Assembly: GCA_964420995.1 (NCBI GenBank)
Contig: CAYQUX010000010.1
Location: 62,001-126,000, forward strand
Direction of reading: 5' to 3'
DNA: 64,000 bases
From: Leptolinea sp964420995
GTDB taxonomy: Bacteria; Chloroflexota; Anaerolineae; Anaerolineales; Anaerolineaceae
Below are positions 51,286-59,341 of the stretch, piece by piece. The notes under the pieces were generated by a model. That model did no database searches and was not told the origin of the DNA. It saw only the letters and a list, made by a program, of their open reading frames with translations. Both the position numbers and the translations under genes were made by a program. Within the stretch, counting starts at the first letter, position 1. Each line of letters opens with the position of its first letter.

Positions 51286-52068
51286 TTATGAATTGGTCCG
51301 GGTGCAACCAAGATTTTCTGAAATAATCTGGGAATATTTAAGGCCAGTTTTGGCCAGGGATTCATCGCGATCTGGGGTCATTGAGATGACCCACCCCGCG
51401 ATGCTTATTGCCGCGATCACTTTTCCTTCGTGATCGCGCACAGGCAACGCAACACAGCGGATACCTTCTTCATTCTCGCTGTTATCAACGGAATATCCCT
51501 GCCTGCGGATCATGCGCAGATGTTCGTAAAATGCTTCGGGGTTGGTTATGGTGTTCCGTGTGTAATACTTTAATCCCCGTGTATTGACATATTTTTTCCA
51601 TTCACCTTCAGGAAGAAATGCCAAAAGAGCTTTCCCCAATCCGGTGCAATGGGCTGGCATTCTGTTACCAATCCGTGAAGCCATTTTTACCGGCGACTTG
51701 CCGTCAATTTTGTCCACATAAACAACTTCATAACTATCAAGGTAAGCCATGTGAACCGTTTCCCCGGTTTCTTCCCGCATTTGTTTTAGAATTGGGTGAG
51801 ATATTGCGCGGAGATCAAGATTATCAAGGAACTTTGATGCCAACCAGAGAGCTTTTGATCCCAGGGTATAACAGGATGTATCCGGGTTCTTAACCACATA
51901 TCCAATGGTCTCCAGCGTTGAAAGATATCGATATGCTGTGCTTTTGTTAATTTTCAAAGAACGACTTAAGGCAGATAACTCTACCGGTTCCGGGTTATTG
52001 GCTAAAAATTCTAAAATGATGAAAGCTTTTTCGACGGAGTTGTTTAAGGAAGCAGCGGAGTTTTCCAT
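51286..52068 (-). CDS. IclR-family transcriptional regulator
   Basis: A 260-residue IclR protein: winged helix (VEKAFIILEFLANNPEPVELSALSRSLKINKSTAYRYLSTLETIGYV) and a ligand domain with RIGNRMPAHCTGLGKALLAFLP and a C-terminal ISIAGW block. Members control sugar acid, aromatic or glyoxylate catabolism. It is the first gene downstream of promoter C and is followed by the binding-protein gene on the same strand, so it probably controls its own operon and possibly the two other units that share the same operator. Confidence 0.92.
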   Translation of the reverse strand: MENSAASLNNSVEKAFIILEFLANNPEPVELSALSRSLKINKSTAYRYLSTLETIGYVVKNPDTSCYTLGSKALWLASKFLDNLDLRAISHPILKQMREETGETVHMAYLDSYEVVYVDKIDGKSPVKMASRIGNRMPAHCTGLGKALLAFLPEGEWKKYVNTRGLKYYTRNTITNPEAFYEHLRMIRRQGYSVDNSENEEGIRCVALPVRDHEGKVIAAISIAGWVISMTPDRDESLAKTGLKYSQIISENLGCTRTNS

Positions 52069-52180
52069 AATTCATTCCCTTTTATTCAGGAAACTATGTT
52101 TCAATATACAAAACGCTGTTTCAATAATCCCTATTCTACAGACTTTATTTCTTTATGTCAATAGTATCTTATGTAATTAT

Positions 52181-52222
52181 TATGTTCGTACATTATTATA
52201 TACTAACGCGAATTAATGTCAA
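52181..52222 (-). promoter_or_regulatory. Promoter C with operator for the iclR-ABC transporter-kinase-aldolase operon
   Basis: On the minus strand: TTGACA (52222-52217), 16-bp spacer, TATAAT (52200-52195), then the same 15-bp element (52180-52194) as at promoters A and B. Sequence identity with site A extends past the core over the -10 box. It lies 112-154 bp before the iclR start. Confidence 0.8.
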
Positions 52223-52331
52223 CCACGAAATTTCATCAAATTGAATGTCTTATGTCACAATTGAAATTGTCATGGTTACCCCGCTCTTGTTATTCTCTTT
52301 TCTATTTTAAATAGCAATAATTTCTCAAACC

Positions 52332-52359
52332 TTGACAGTCTCAATTCATTCCATATAAT
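52332..52359 (+). promoter_or_regulatory. his operon promoter
   Basis: Perfect TTGACA (52332-52337) and TATAAT (52354-52359) with a 16-bp spacer. The expected transcription start is at the A of the leader ATG (52368) or the base before it, implying a leaderless transcript. Confidence 0.8.
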
Positions 52360-52367
52360 TGTTCTCA

Positions 52368-52421
52368 ATGGTTCCGAAATTGCTTTCCCTGCATCATCAT
52401 TATTCCTTTTCCCCCAATTGA
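52368..52421 (+). CDS. his operon leader peptide with three consecutive His codons
   Basis: A 17-codon ORF encodes MVPKLLSLHHHYSFSPN. Three CAT codons in a row (52392-52400) lie directly upstream of a terminator and hisG, the hallmark of histidine attenuation in other bacteria. No Shine-Dalgarno is present and the ATG falls 9-11 bases after the -10 box, so initiation is expected at the very 5' end of the RNA. A ribosome stalled at the His codons would cover CCCCC (52411-52415) and leave the CGGG stretch (52426-52429) free to pair with the terminator's left arm. Confidence 0.75.
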   Translation: MVPKLLSLHHHYSFSPN

Positions 52422-52463
52422 TCGGCGGGCTTTTTTCGTTTACCAACAAAAAGACTTTTCAAA

Positions 52464-52490
52464 CCCCCGGTCATCCGGGGGATTTTTTTT
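52464..52490 (+). terminator. Attenuator terminator before hisG
   Basis: A perfect 7-bp GC stem CCCCCGG/CCGGGGG with a TCAT tetraloop is followed by A and eight T, 14 bp before the hisG start. A competing pairing (CGGG and CTTTTT at 52426-52435 with AAAAAG at 52448-52453 and CCCG at 52466-52469) would break it. Confidence 0.85.
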
Positions 52491-52504
52491 AGAAGGGACA
52501 GAAC

Positions 52505-53515
52505 ATGTTAAATCGTGAAACAGGAGACCTCAGACTTTCTCTTCCATCCAAGGGAAGATTGGCGGAAGAAACCCTCGATTTTTTGTCAGATTGTGGATTA
52601 ACCGTCTACCGCCCCAACATTCGCCAGTACGAAGCAGTTATTCCAGACCTTCCTTCCGTTCGTGTACTTTTCCAGCGACCGCCAGACATTGTTGTGAGCG
52701 TTCGTGAGGGAACTGTGGACTTTGGCATCACTGGACTGGATGTGGTGGAAGAACGAAAAGGCGAGCTTAATGAGGTCATGGTCATTCACGATGACCTGCA
52801 CTTCGGTCAATGCCGATTAAACCTTGCTGTTCCCGAATCGTGGGTGGATGTCAACTCGGTTTCCAGTCTCAAATTAAGAGCCCAATCATTTAACCGGAAA
52901 ATTCGTGTGGCTACCAAGTATCCTGAACTAACCGGAAAATTTCTTTCGTCTCATGATATTGCCCACACGCTGATCCCGGCCGAAGGTACGCTTGAAACAG
53001 CACCATCCATCGGGTATGCCGACATGATCTGTGATATTGTATCTTCCGGACAAACTTTGCGAGACAACCGATTGGTTGCTCTGCCGGATGGCTGCCTGCT
53101 GACTTCACAGGCAGTGTTGATTGCCAATCGCGATTCATTAAAAAATCGCCCGGAAGCCCTTCAGGCAGCTCGTTTTATTCTTGAATTTTTTGAAGCCCAC
53201 CTGCGCGCCAACGAAAACCTGTCAATTTTCGCCAATATGCGGGGGGATTCCGCCGAAGCCATCGCGCAATCGATATTTACAAATTGCCACATTCCCGGCT
53301 TGCAAGGCCCTACCATCTCTCAGGTGATCGTGAGAAACCCGGAAGAAAAATGGTTTGCCGTTAACATCATTGTCCAGCGCAGTCACCTTTATCAGGCGAT
53401 CACGGAGTTGCGATCCATCGGAGGCAGCGGTGTGGTGGTCACCCCGGTAAAATATATTTTTGACGAAGAACCGCCCCGATACACGGCACTTCTGCAGGCA
53501 TTGAAAGAAGGGTGA
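52505..53515 (+). CDS. hisG: ATP phosphoribosyltransferase, long form with regulatory domain
   Basis: A 336-residue HisG_L-type enzyme: catalytic periplasmic-binding-like fold (LPSKGRLAEETLDFL; DIVVSVREGTVDFGITGLDV; EGTLETAPSIGYADMICDIVSSGQTLRDN, the PRPP site) and a C-terminal PII-like domain (about 255-330) that binds histidine. It needs no HisZ. It catalyses the first, feedback-inhibited step of histidine synthesis. AAGGGA precedes the ATG, just after the attenuator. Somewhat longer than the usual 290-300 residues. Confidence 0.95.
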   Translation: MLNRETGDLRLSLPSKGRLAEETLDFLSDCGLTVYRPNIRQYEAVIPDLPSVRVLFQRPPDIVVSVREGTVDFGITGLDVVEERKGELNEVMVIHDDLHFGQCRLNLAVPESWVDVNSVSSLKLRAQSFNRKIRVATKYPELTGKFLSSHDIAHTLIPAEGTLETAPSIGYADMICDIVSSGQTLRDNRLVALPDGCLLTSQAVLIANRDSLKNRPEALQAARFILEFFEAHLRANENLSIFANMRGDSAEAIAQSIFTNCHIPGLQGPTISQVIVRNPEEKWFAVNIIVQRSHLYQAITELRSIGGSGVVVTPVKYIFDEEPPRYTALLQALKEG

Positions 53516-53517
53516 AT

Positions 53518-54615
53518 ATGAATGTGGGTCAACGTATAAAAGAAATGGCGGCCTATACACCCATTGAACCGGTGGAAATTCTGGCAGCCCGCCTGGGCAT
53601 TCCTGAGGCCGGTATCATCAAAATGGACGCCAACGAAAATCCATATGGCCCATCTCCAAAGGTGTATGAGGCACTGGCAAACACCAAATACTTCAATATC
53701 TATCCCGATCCGGAAAGCCGGGATTTGCGGAAAAAATTATCTGAAATATACAGGGTTCCTGAAGAGATTCTCCTGGCAGGATCGGGTGCCGATGAGCTTA
53801 TTGATCTTCTCACCAGAGTAGTCCTTGAGCCCAATCAAAAGGTGATTAATTGCGTTCCTACATTCGGTATTTATAACTTTGATACAACACTGAATTATGG
53901 AAAGATCATCAATATTCCGCGCAATCCGGATTTTTCGCTGGATCTGGAAACCATTAAGAATTCAGTAGAAACACAAAAACCAGCGCTTATTTTTCTCTGT
54001 TCGCCCAATAACCCGGACGGGAGACTTGCCTCCTCAGAAGAGATGGATACCCTTCTCTCACTTCCAACCCTGGTAGTTCTGGATGAAGCCTATGTCGAAT
54101 TTACACAGAAGGATATGGATCTTGGCCGTCACCAATCAATGATCAGCCAGGTAAAAGACAGGAAGAATCTTGTGGTTTTACGCACCTTTAGTAAGTGGGC
54201 CGGATTGGCTGGATTGCGTGTCGGTTTTGGCGCGTTCCCCGCAGAATTGATTACATCATTGTGGAAAGCGAAGCAGCCATACAATGTTAGTGTGGCGGCA
54301 GGTTGCGCGGCATTGGCATCGTTGGAAGACCGCGAATACCTTGCCGCAAATGTCGCCAAAATTCAATCGGAGCGCATCAGGTTGCAGGGAAAATTAAAGA
54401 GTTTCTCCACACTCTCAGTGTATCCTTCTTGCACCAATTTCATTCTCTGCAAATCGACAAAAAAATCGGCCATTTTAATAAAACAGGAATTGGCAGCCCG
54501 GGGGATTTTCATTCGACATTATGATAATGAATTGTTGCGAAATTACATTCGTATTTCTGTCGGGAAACCCGAAGATACCGACATCTTGATCCGCAATCTG
54601 GAGGAAATACTATGA
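53518..54615 (+). CDS. hisC: Histidinol-phosphate aminotransferase
   Basis: A 365-residue class I/II PLP aminotransferase with MDANENPYGPSP near the N-terminus, DEAYVEF near 189-195 and PLP Lys226 in TFSKWAGLAGLRVGF. It converts imidazole-acetol phosphate to histidinol phosphate. ATG 53518 has AAGAAGG at good spacing; a GTG at 53512 overlapping the hisG stop is an alternative. Its stop codon overlaps the hisB start (ATGA). Confidence 0.93.
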   Translation: MNVGQRIKEMAAYTPIEPVEILAARLGIPEAGIIKMDANENPYGPSPKVYEALANTKYFNIYPDPESRDLRKKLSEIYRVPEEILLAGSGADELIDLLTRVVLEPNQKVINCVPTFGIYNFDTTLNYGKIINIPRNPDFSLDLETIKNSVETQKPALIFLCSPNNPDGRLASSEEMDTLLSLPTLVVLDEAYVEFTQKDMDLGRHQSMISQVKDRKNLVVLRTFSKWAGLAGLRVGFGAFPAELITSLWKAKQPYNVSVAAGCAALASLEDREYLAANVAKIQSERIRLQGKLKSFSTLSVYPSCTNFILCKSTKKSAILIKQELAARGIFIRHYDNELLRNYIRISVGKPEDTDILIRNLEEIL

Positions 54616-55250
54616 GCGATAGCAACGATAAACAAACCGTTTCTCGAAAAGCACAAGTAATCCGGAAGACATCAGAAACAGATGTATCAGTTCTGGTTGA
54701 CCTGGATGGATCAGGTCTCAGTGAAATTCACACAGGCATAGGTTTTTTCGATCATATGCTCACACAGATTGCCTGCCACGGATTATTCGACCTCACCGTA
54801 AAAGCTAGCGGCGATCTGGATGTGGACTGCCACCACACCATTGAGGATGTTGGTCTGGCACTGGGAGAAGCTTTTTCGAGGGCTTTGGGTGATCGTAAAG
54901 GGCTTGTTCGCATGGCGGATGCATCTGTCCCCATGGATGAGAGTCTGGCGATCACTTGTGTCGATTTTTCCGGACGTCCTTATTGCGAATTTAAAGAAAA
55001 CTGGAGGGGAGATTCAGTTGGAATTATTCCCGTTAGTCTCATCGAACACTTCTGGTCCTCCTTTGCTGTTACCGCAGGCTGCAATCTGCATATCCGTGTC
55101 CTGGAAGGAAAGGATAACCATCACATGGCTGAAGCCATATTCAAGTCTGCCGCGCGGGCTTTCATGGCAGCCACCCGGCTTGACCCGCGCCGAGCGAATG
55201 TGGTTCCATCCACCAAAGGCTTCCTTGCCGACCGGAATAAAATTCAATGA
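54612..55250 (+). CDS. hisB: Imidazoleglycerol-phosphate dehydratase
   Basis: A 212-residue monofunctional IGPD with the two metal-binding motifs: HHTIEDVG (His74, His75, Glu78) and the later HHMAEAIFKSAARA. It has no N-terminal histidinol-phosphatase domain, unlike the E. coli HisB, so the phosphatase must be supplied by another gene. It overlaps hisC and hisH by 4 bp each. Confidence 0.95.
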   Translation: MSDSNDKQTVSRKAQVIRKTSETDVSVLVDLDGSGLSEIHTGIGFFDHMLTQIACHGLFDLTVKASGDLDVDCHHTIEDVGLALGEAFSRALGDRKGLVRMADASVPMDESLAITCVDFSGRPYCEFKENWRGDSVGIIPVSLIEHFWSSFAVTAGCNLHIRVLEGKDNHHMAEAIFKSAARAFMAATRLDPRRANVVPSTKGFLADRNKIQ

Positions 55251-55864
55251 GTACCCCGTCCATTCAGTTGATCGATGCGGGTACGGGAAATCTTCAGTCA
55301 GTCTACAATGCACTGCTCCACCTCGGAGCGGATATCAAAGTGGTGTCTGACGCCGCTTTGTTCCGTGGAGATATAAAAACCATTCTTCCGGGTGTTGGCG
55401 CATTCCGGCAATTCATGAATGGGCTAATCCACCGCGACCTTCTGGAGCCGATCTTACAAATTTCCGCATCCAACATACCCCTGTTGGGGATCTGCGTCGG
55501 GATGCAGGCGTTATTTGATTCAAGTGAGGAAATGGGTGATACGCCCGGCCTGTGCATCATTCCCGGACGGGTAAAACGATTTCCGGACCAAAAAGATTGG
55601 AAAGTACCGCAAACTGGTTGGAATGAGATTGTTCTGGCGCATATATCACCCTTATTCAAAGGAATTGATTCTGGTGCTTATTTCTACTTCAATCATTCCT
55701 ATTATGGGCAACCCGGCCGGGAAGAAAATTGTCTTGCCAGGACGCAATATATTTTTCCTTTCGCGTCAGCTGTCTCCCAGGGAGTTACATATGGAGTGCA
55801 GTTTCATCCAGAGAAAAGCCAGAAATTAGGGTTGCGCCTGTTGAAGAATTTTCTCGAATTGTGA
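55247..55864 (+). CDS. hisH: Imidazole glycerol phosphate synthase, glutaminase subunit
   Basis: A 205-residue class I glutamine amidotransferase with nucleophile Cys83 (GICVGMQALF) and His187/Glu189 (VQFHPEKSQ). It supplies ammonia to HisF, encoded two genes downstream. The oxyanion-strand PGVGAF is present near 48-53. Confidence 0.95.
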   Translation: MSTPSIQLIDAGTGNLQSVYNALLHLGADIKVVSDAALFRGDIKTILPGVGAFRQFMNGLIHRDLLEPILQISASNIPLLGICVGMQALFDSSEEMGDTPGLCIIPGRVKRFPDQKDWKVPQTGWNEIVLAHISPLFKGIDSGAYFYFNHSYYGQPGREENCLARTQYIFPFASAVSQGVTYGVQFHPEKSQKLGLRLLKNFLEL

Positions 55865-55897
55865 ACTATCCAAAACCATGCCAACACGGAAAAGAGA

Positions 55898-56653
55898 ATG
55901 ATTATGACTACCTTCACTATTTTTCCCGCCATTGACTTGCGTCGTGGACAGGTTGTACGCCTCAGTCAGGGTGATCCAGACAGGCAGAAAATCTACAGTA
56001 CGGATCCAGTTTCGATTGCCCGGTCCATGCTTGAACAGGGAGCAGGCTGGTTGCATGTGGTCAACCTGGATGGCGCTTTTGGTGATCCGTCTGATTTGAA
56101 TATGGCGGCACTGGCGGCTATTTCCCGTACGGCGCAATCCCATGGGGCGCGTGTTGAATTTGGCGGAGGACTGCATACCCTCGATCAGGTTAGGTCTGTT
56201 CTTTCCTCTGGAATTGATAGAGCCATTCTGGGCAGCATGGCCACGCGTGAGCCAGAAAATATAGAAGTATTGTTAAGAGAATTCCCGTCCGATCGGATAG
56301 CCGTCAGTCTGGATAGTAAGAATCAGAAAGTTATGGTATCCGGCTGGAAAGAGGCATCTGGAATGGGTGTGTTTGACCTTGCCGCAAATTTGAAAACTCT
56401 AGGACTGAAATGGCTGGTCTATACAGACATTGAACGAGACGGTATGCAAACCGGAAGTGACTTCACAACCACGGCAGCATTGGTCCAAAGAACAGGGTTA
56501 AAAGTCATTGCCTCGGGCGGAGTATCCACCTATCAGGAAGTAGAACGTCTAAAAAACAGCGGGGTAGCCGGAGCCATACTTGGTCGCGCGTTGTATGAAG
56601 GATCCGTTGACCTGGCCGGTTTGTTAAAATTGGAATGCAAGGAAAACCAGTAA
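55898..56653 (+). CDS. hisA: ProFAR isomerase
   Basis: A 251-residue half-barrel-duplicated TIM barrel with catalytic Asp13 in FPAIDLRRGQVVRL and Asp in VYTDIERDGM near residue 172-177. It isomerises ProFAR to PRFAR. Two in-frame ATG codons (55898, 55904) are possible; 33 bp separate it from hisH. The hisF ATG directly follows its stop codon. Confidence 0.94.
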   Translation: MIMTTFTIFPAIDLRRGQVVRLSQGDPDRQKIYSTDPVSIARSMLEQGAGWLHVVNLDGAFGDPSDLNMAALAAISRTAQSHGARVEFGGGLHTLDQVRSVLSSGIDRAILGSMATREPENIEVLLREFPSDRIAVSLDSKNQKVMVSGWKEASGMGVFDLAANLKTLGLKWLVYTDIERDGMQTGSDFTTTAALVQRTGLKVIASGGVSTYQEVERLKNSGVAGAILGRALYEGSVDLAGLLKLECKENQ

Positions 56654-57427
56654 ATGTTGACCAAACGGATCATCCCCTGCCTTGATATAAAAGATGGGCG
56701 CGTTGTTAAAGGAGTGCAATTTCTTAATCTACGTGACGCCGGCGATCCGGTTGAACAGGCGAAGATATATGATGAGTCCGGCGCGGATGAATTGGTCTTT
56801 CTGGACATCTCAGCCAGCGCCGCCGGCAAAGCCACCTGTATTGAGGTAGTGAAACAGGTCGCCCGCGCTGTGTTCTTACCATTTACAGTTGGAGGCGGCA
56901 TTCGCAGTGTTGAGGATATGCGCAATCTCTTGCTGGCTGGCGCCGATAAAATCAGCATTAACACCTCGGCAGTTCAAAATCCAGATTTGATCACCGAAGG
57001 CGCGAAAGCATTCGGCAGCCAGTGCATTGTCCTGGCCATTGACGCCAGGCGAAAAAATGCTTTCGGGGATCAAGGTTACAGTGTTACTATCCACGGGGGT
57101 CGTACTTTAACCGAACTGGATGCCATCAAGTGGGCAAAGAAAGGCGTGGAATTAGGCGCCGGTGAAATTTTGCTTACCAGCATGGATCGCGACGGATCAT
57201 TGAACGGGTACGACCTCGAATTGACCCGCTTAGTTGCCGAAGCGGTATCGGTACCGGTGATTGCTTCCGGCGGCGCGGGAAACAAACAGCACTTCGCGGA
57301 TGTCTTGACCAGTGGCAAAGCGGAAGCCGCCCTCGCGGCATCATTATTTCATGATGGTATTCTCCCCATTCCTGAATTGAAGAAATACCTTCGGGACCAA
57401 TCCATTCCAATTCGCTGTTTGTCATAG
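56654..57427 (+). CDS. hisF: Imidazole glycerol phosphate synthase, cyclase subunit
   Basis: A 257-residue TIM barrel, homologous to HisA, with catalytic Asp11 in IPCLDIKDGRVVKG and Asp in TSMDRDGSLNGYD near 176-178. It joins ammonia from HisH to PRFAR, giving IGP and AICAR. It starts on the base after the hisA stop codon. Confidence 0.96.
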   Translation: MLTKRIIPCLDIKDGRVVKGVQFLNLRDAGDPVEQAKIYDESGADELVFLDISASAAGKATCIEVVKQVARAVFLPFTVGGGIRSVEDMRNLLLAGADKISINTSAVQNPDLITEGAKAFGSQCIVLAIDARRKNAFGDQGYSVTIHGGRTLTELDAIKWAKKGVELGAGEILLTSMDRDGSLNGYDLELTRLVAEAVSVPVIASGGAGNKQHFADVLTSGKAEAALAASLFHDGILPIPELKKYLRDQSIPIRCLS

Positions 57428-57452
57428 TCAGAAGTTCTGGTAAGATGATTTT

Positions 57453-57764
57453 ATGGAAAACTTAAAATTTGATTCCAATGGACTAATTCCCGTTGTAGTT
57501 CAAGACGACCTGACAAATAGAGTCTTGATGGTTGCCTGGATGAATATGGAAGCATACAACCTGACCCGCAAGACCAAATTGGTGCATTTTTGGTCCAGAT
57601 CTCGCAAAGTGATCTGGCTCAAAGGGGAAACATCGGGGAATACGCTTTCTTTGAAATCGATGTGGTTGGATTGTGATGGTGACACTCTTCTGGTCAGGGT
57701 GGAACCGGCCGGTCCAGCCTGCCATACCGGGGAAATTTCCTGCTTTTTTCGAGAGATACATTAA
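57453..57764 (+). CDS. hisI: Phosphoribosyl-AMP cyclohydrolase
   Basis: A 103-residue stand-alone HisI with the opening LIPVVVQDDLTNRVLMVAWMNMEAY, the WSRSRKVIWLKGETSGNTL block, metal motif LDCDGDTLLV and the zinc Cys pair CHTG...SCFF. It hydrolyses the purine ring of PR-AMP. HisE is encoded separately 19 bp downstream, not fused. Confidence 0.95.
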   Translation: MENLKFDSNGLIPVVVQDDLTNRVLMVAWMNMEAYNLTRKTKLVHFWSRSRKVIWLKGETSGNTLSLKSMWLDCDGDTLLVRVEPAGPACHTGEISCFFREIH

Positions 57765-57783
57765 AATATACTGATCGGACACC

Positions 57784-58059
57784 ATGAACCTATCAAATCT
57801 TTATCAAATTATTCAAGACCGCAAAGAGAATCCTTCACCGGCTTCGTATACGACCAGATTGTTCACTACCGGGCAGGATGAAATCTGCAAAAAAGTTGGT
57901 GAAGAAGCCATCGAAGTTATAATCGCGGCTAAAGGACAGGGGAAACAACGCCTTATTGAAGAAGTGTCTGACTTGACCTATCATGTTCTGGTGTTACTCG
58001 CCCAAAACGAGATTTCTCTACATGACATTGAAGAGGAACTGGAAAAACGTCATAAATGA
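57784..58059 (+). CDS. hisE: Phosphoribosyl-ATP pyrophosphatase
   Basis: A 91-residue MazG-like helical protein with SYTTRLFTTGQDEICKKVGEEAIEVIIAA, containing the metal-binding ExxE pair, and the ISDLTYH-like VSDLTYHVLVLLA block. It cleaves PR-ATP to PR-AMP. Its stop codon overlaps the start of the HAD gene by 4 bp. Confidence 0.94.
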   Translation: MNLSNLYQIIQDRKENPSPASYTTRLFTTGQDEICKKVGEEAIEVIIAAKGQGKQRLIEEVSDLTYHVLVLLAQNEISLHDIEEELEKRHK

Positions 58060-59243
58060 AGAAAACGATCCTGCTTTTTGATATGGACGGAGTTCTGGTT
58101 GAACCCAGGCGCTACCGGGCATCCTTGAAGAGCACCATCGATTATTTTGGAAGAATCATGGGGTGGGATTTTCTGTATCCTGGTGAAGAAACCATCGCGT
58201 TCTTTGAGTCCAAAGGCATCATCAGCGAATGGGATATTGCGTCAATCTACATGGCTTTTGTGTCGGAAATGGTTCTGGAAACCAATACCTGGTTGCCTAT
58301 ACCGGATGATTTCTTAACTTTTTGTGAAGTCGTTAAAAATGCGAAAATTTCTCGTCCGGAATTTAATGCCATTTCTTTAATTGCACAGTTACCGGTGATT
58401 AAAAAGGCAGGATTTGCCTATAGTGATATGGTTCTTTACCTGATCGAATCCGGCCCGGCTCGATCATTATTTCGCAGACTTGCCGAAACATCTCTGCTGG
58501 AAAATATCCTCCAGCATACGCGCAGCCTTCATGAGAATGTCATTACGCGTGTTTTCCAGGAAGTCTTTCTGGGACAGACCACATTTGAAAATACATTCCA
58601 TTTGCCAGCCATTAATTTTGACCAGTCAACTCAGCGGATTGTTGACCGGCCTTTGATTTCGCGTGAATGGAATGAGAAACTGAAGAAGCTCTGCCAGAGT
58701 GGTATGGCCGATATGGCCATAATAACCGCCCGTCCTTCCTTTGAAGACTATCCGGCTGGTGAAGGGCGTCTCGAATTCTCACCGGAAGCGGATATTGTTG
58801 TGGATCAACTTGGCTGGCATCAATTTCCCGTGATTGGCCTGGGGCAGCTTCAATACGCTGCCGACCAACTTGGTTGTGGATATACCGAACTGATCAAACC
58901 CTCACCGGTTCACGCGTTGGCTGCCATTGGTATGATCATGACCCGCAGTCTTCTTCCCTCCATTGAAGCCGCGTGGGATGTGATGAATGACAAGCCGACT
59001 ACGTTTTATGAATCATTTCCGGAATTGCATGTGCATATCTTTGAAGATTCACCCGTAGGAATCCGGGGGACAGAAAAAGCGATAGACCTTCTGGATTTCC
59101 TCGGAATCCCAGTTCAATTAAAAAAATGGGGAATTGCCGGAGATGGAAACAAAATTCATGAACTCGAAAAACAGGGTGCTGCTGTCGTTCCGTCGGTTAA
59201 TGATGCCCTGAATCAACTCGAATTTTTGCAAGGAACTCCCTGA
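58056..59243 (+). CDS. HAD-superfamily phosphatase with large insert, coupled to the his operon
   Basis: A 395-residue HAD hydrolase: motif I LFDMDGVLVEP (Asp9, Asp11), motif II Thr in MAIITARPSFE, motif III Lys in ELIKPSPVHAL, motif IV Glu-Asp in IFEDSPVGIRG. A helical cap of nearly 200 residues sits between motifs I and II, far larger than in HisB-N-type phosphatases. It overlaps hisE by 4 bp (ATGA), so it is translated with the his genes. The operon lacks a histidinol-phosphate phosphatase, which makes this the natural candidate; no motif proves it. Confidence 0.78.
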   Translation: MKKTILLFDMDGVLVEPRRYRASLKSTIDYFGRIMGWDFLYPGEETIAFFESKGIISEWDIASIYMAFVSEMVLETNTWLPIPDDFLTFCEVVKNAKISRPEFNAISLIAQLPVIKKAGFAYSDMVLYLIESGPARSLFRRLAETSLLENILQHTRSLHENVITRVFQEVFLGQTTFENTFHLPAINFDQSTQRIVDRPLISREWNEKLKKLCQSGMADMAIITARPSFEDYPAGEGRLEFSPEADIVVDQLGWHQFPVIGLGQLQYAADQLGCGYTELIKPSPVHALAAIGMIMTRSLLPSIEAAWDVMNDKPTTFYESFPELHVHIFEDSPVGIRGTEKAIDLLDFLGIPVQLKKWGIAGDGNKIHELEKQGAAVVPSVNDALNQLEFLQGTP

Positions 59244-59341
59244 TAATTCTCCTTACGTTGGAATGCCCGTTAATCCGGATGATTAAGCCCAAAACCATCC
59301 ATTGGTAAATTGGGATGAATCATTATTGAAGGAATAATTAA

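Larger units (their letters stand above)
52069..52504. other. Divergent intergenic region: promoter C, his promoter, leader peptide and attenuator
   Basis: The longest stretch without a large gene (436 bp). It holds promoter/operator C for the iclR operon (52181-52222), a small palindrome ACAATT-GA-AATTGT near 52256-52269 of unknown use, the his promoter (52332-52359), a 17-codon leader ORF (52368-52421) and the terminator hairpin before hisG (52464-52490). Confidence 0.8.

Noticed and set aside
52256..52269. ACAATT-GA-AATTGT palindrome as another catabolic operator
   Set aside because: It does not resemble the 15-bp element, is not placed on a promoter, and occurs once; no function can be supported.
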